Below the pieces are notes generated by a model, which had not been told where the DNA came from, made no database searches, and saw only the letters and a list, made by a program, of their open reading frames with translations. Positions 63,783-64,000 of a DNA stretch of 64,000 bases are shown here, one piece after another. The stretch covers positions 62,001 through 126,000 of the forward strand of contig NZ_JAWRCU010000008.1 of NCBI RefSeq assembly GCF_033542235.1, given 5' to 3'. Source of the stretch: JAWRCU01 sp033542235 (lineage in GTDB: Bacteria; Pseudomonadota; Alphaproteobacteria; Rhizobiales; Rhizobiaceae). The position numbers were made by a program, and so were the translations under genes. Numbering within the stretch: the stretch's first letter is position 1; each line of letters starts with the position of its first letter.

Positions 63783-64000
63783 ATGCCGATGAAACTCGAA
63801 GGGTCGTGCCGTTGCGGAGCGGTGCGCTTCACCGTCGACAGCCATACGCCTGTCCCCTATCAACTCTGCTACTGCTCGATCTGCCGCAAGCAGCAAGGCG
63901 GCGGCGGATTCGCCATCAATCTCGGCGCTGACTCCTCGACGCTCAAGATCACCGGCAAACACAATCTCGGCGTCTATCGCGCAGAGATCGAGGACGATGA
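63783..64000 (+). CDS. GFA family protein, copy 2 (cut by the window edge)
   Basis: The visible 72 residues read MPMKLEGSCRCGAVRF and LCYCSICRKQQGGGGFA, the same zinc-binding beginning as the gene at 59633-60043. The second zinc cysteine pair is expected beyond the right edge. It diverges from the TfoX-like gene. Confidence 0.85.
   Translation, partial: MPMKLEGSCRCGAVRFTVDSHTPVPYQLCYCSICRKQQGGGGFAINLGADSSTLKITGKHNLGVYRAEIEDD

Overview
The window looks like the chromosome of an alphaproteobacterium of the order Rhizobiales, most likely the Phyllobacteriaceae (Mesorhizobium, Aminobacter or Chelativorans type). The reasons are the 391-residue EF-Tu, the protein sequences of L11, NusG and SecE, the gcl-hyi-glxR glyoxylate operon, and the density of ABC importers and LLM-type flavin monooxygenases. 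This is read from sequence by eye; no database search was run. No CRISPR array, insertion sequence or integrase gene was seen.

Backbone. On the minus strand, from high to low coordinates, come tRNA-Thr (59.5 kb), tRNA-Tyr (51.7 kb), tRNA-Gly (49.0 kb), tuf (48.8 kb), tRNA-Trp (45.7 kb), secE, nusG, rplK and the first 25 codons of rplA (1.4 kb to the left edge). This is the classical tRNA-tuf-secE-nusG-rplKA order, stretched over about 58 kb by inserted genes. Housekeeping genes to the right are rlmB, the glyoxylate operon gcl-hyi-glxR with a divergent IclR regulator, nadK, a DEAD-box RNA helicase, a TfoX N-domain protein, two GFA-family genes and several small proteins.

Island. The largest insertion is about 43.8 kb (roughly 1.82-45.66 kb) between secE and tRNA-Trp. 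An intact tRNA-Trp stands at one end. A decayed copy of its 3' half (46 bp, 41 matches, including the CCA end) stands at the other end. This is the usual footprint of integration into a tRNA gene, although no recombinase remains.

Island cargo. The cargo is almost entirely catabolic. It encodes an enoyl-CoA hydratase, a PaaH-like 3-hydroxyacyl-CoA dehydrogenase, an acyl-CoA dehydrogenase and a class III CoA-transferase. There is a fused alpha/beta TPP-dependent E1 and an AcoC-like E2 (lipoyl domain plus alpha/beta hydrolase) with no E3. Nitrogen handling is represented by a fold-IV (R)-amine-transaminase-like enzyme, two class III aminotransferases and a PLP dehydratase. Oxidation and reduction are represented by two paralogous NtaA/SnaA/DszA-family monooxygenases, a flavin reductase, a P450, a RutE-like nitroreductase, an SDR and an aldehyde dehydrogenase. 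A sugar-acid module has two DUF1537 kinases, a class II aldolase, an AroE-like dehydrogenase, a split transketolase and an SMP-30 lactonase. Transport is by a Dpp-type importer, a Pot-type importer and an EamA permease. Regulators are TetR, LysR and IclR.

How it may work together. The inventory suggests uptake of one or more amines, amino acids or polar N-substituted compounds, oxidative or transaminative removal of nitrogen, CoA activation and beta-oxidation, and cleavage of the remaining short oxo-acids or sugar acids by TPP enzymes, kinases and aldolases. The substrate cannot be read from sequence. The glyoxylate operon outside the island could absorb glyoxylate if the monooxygenases release it, as NtaA-type enzymes do.
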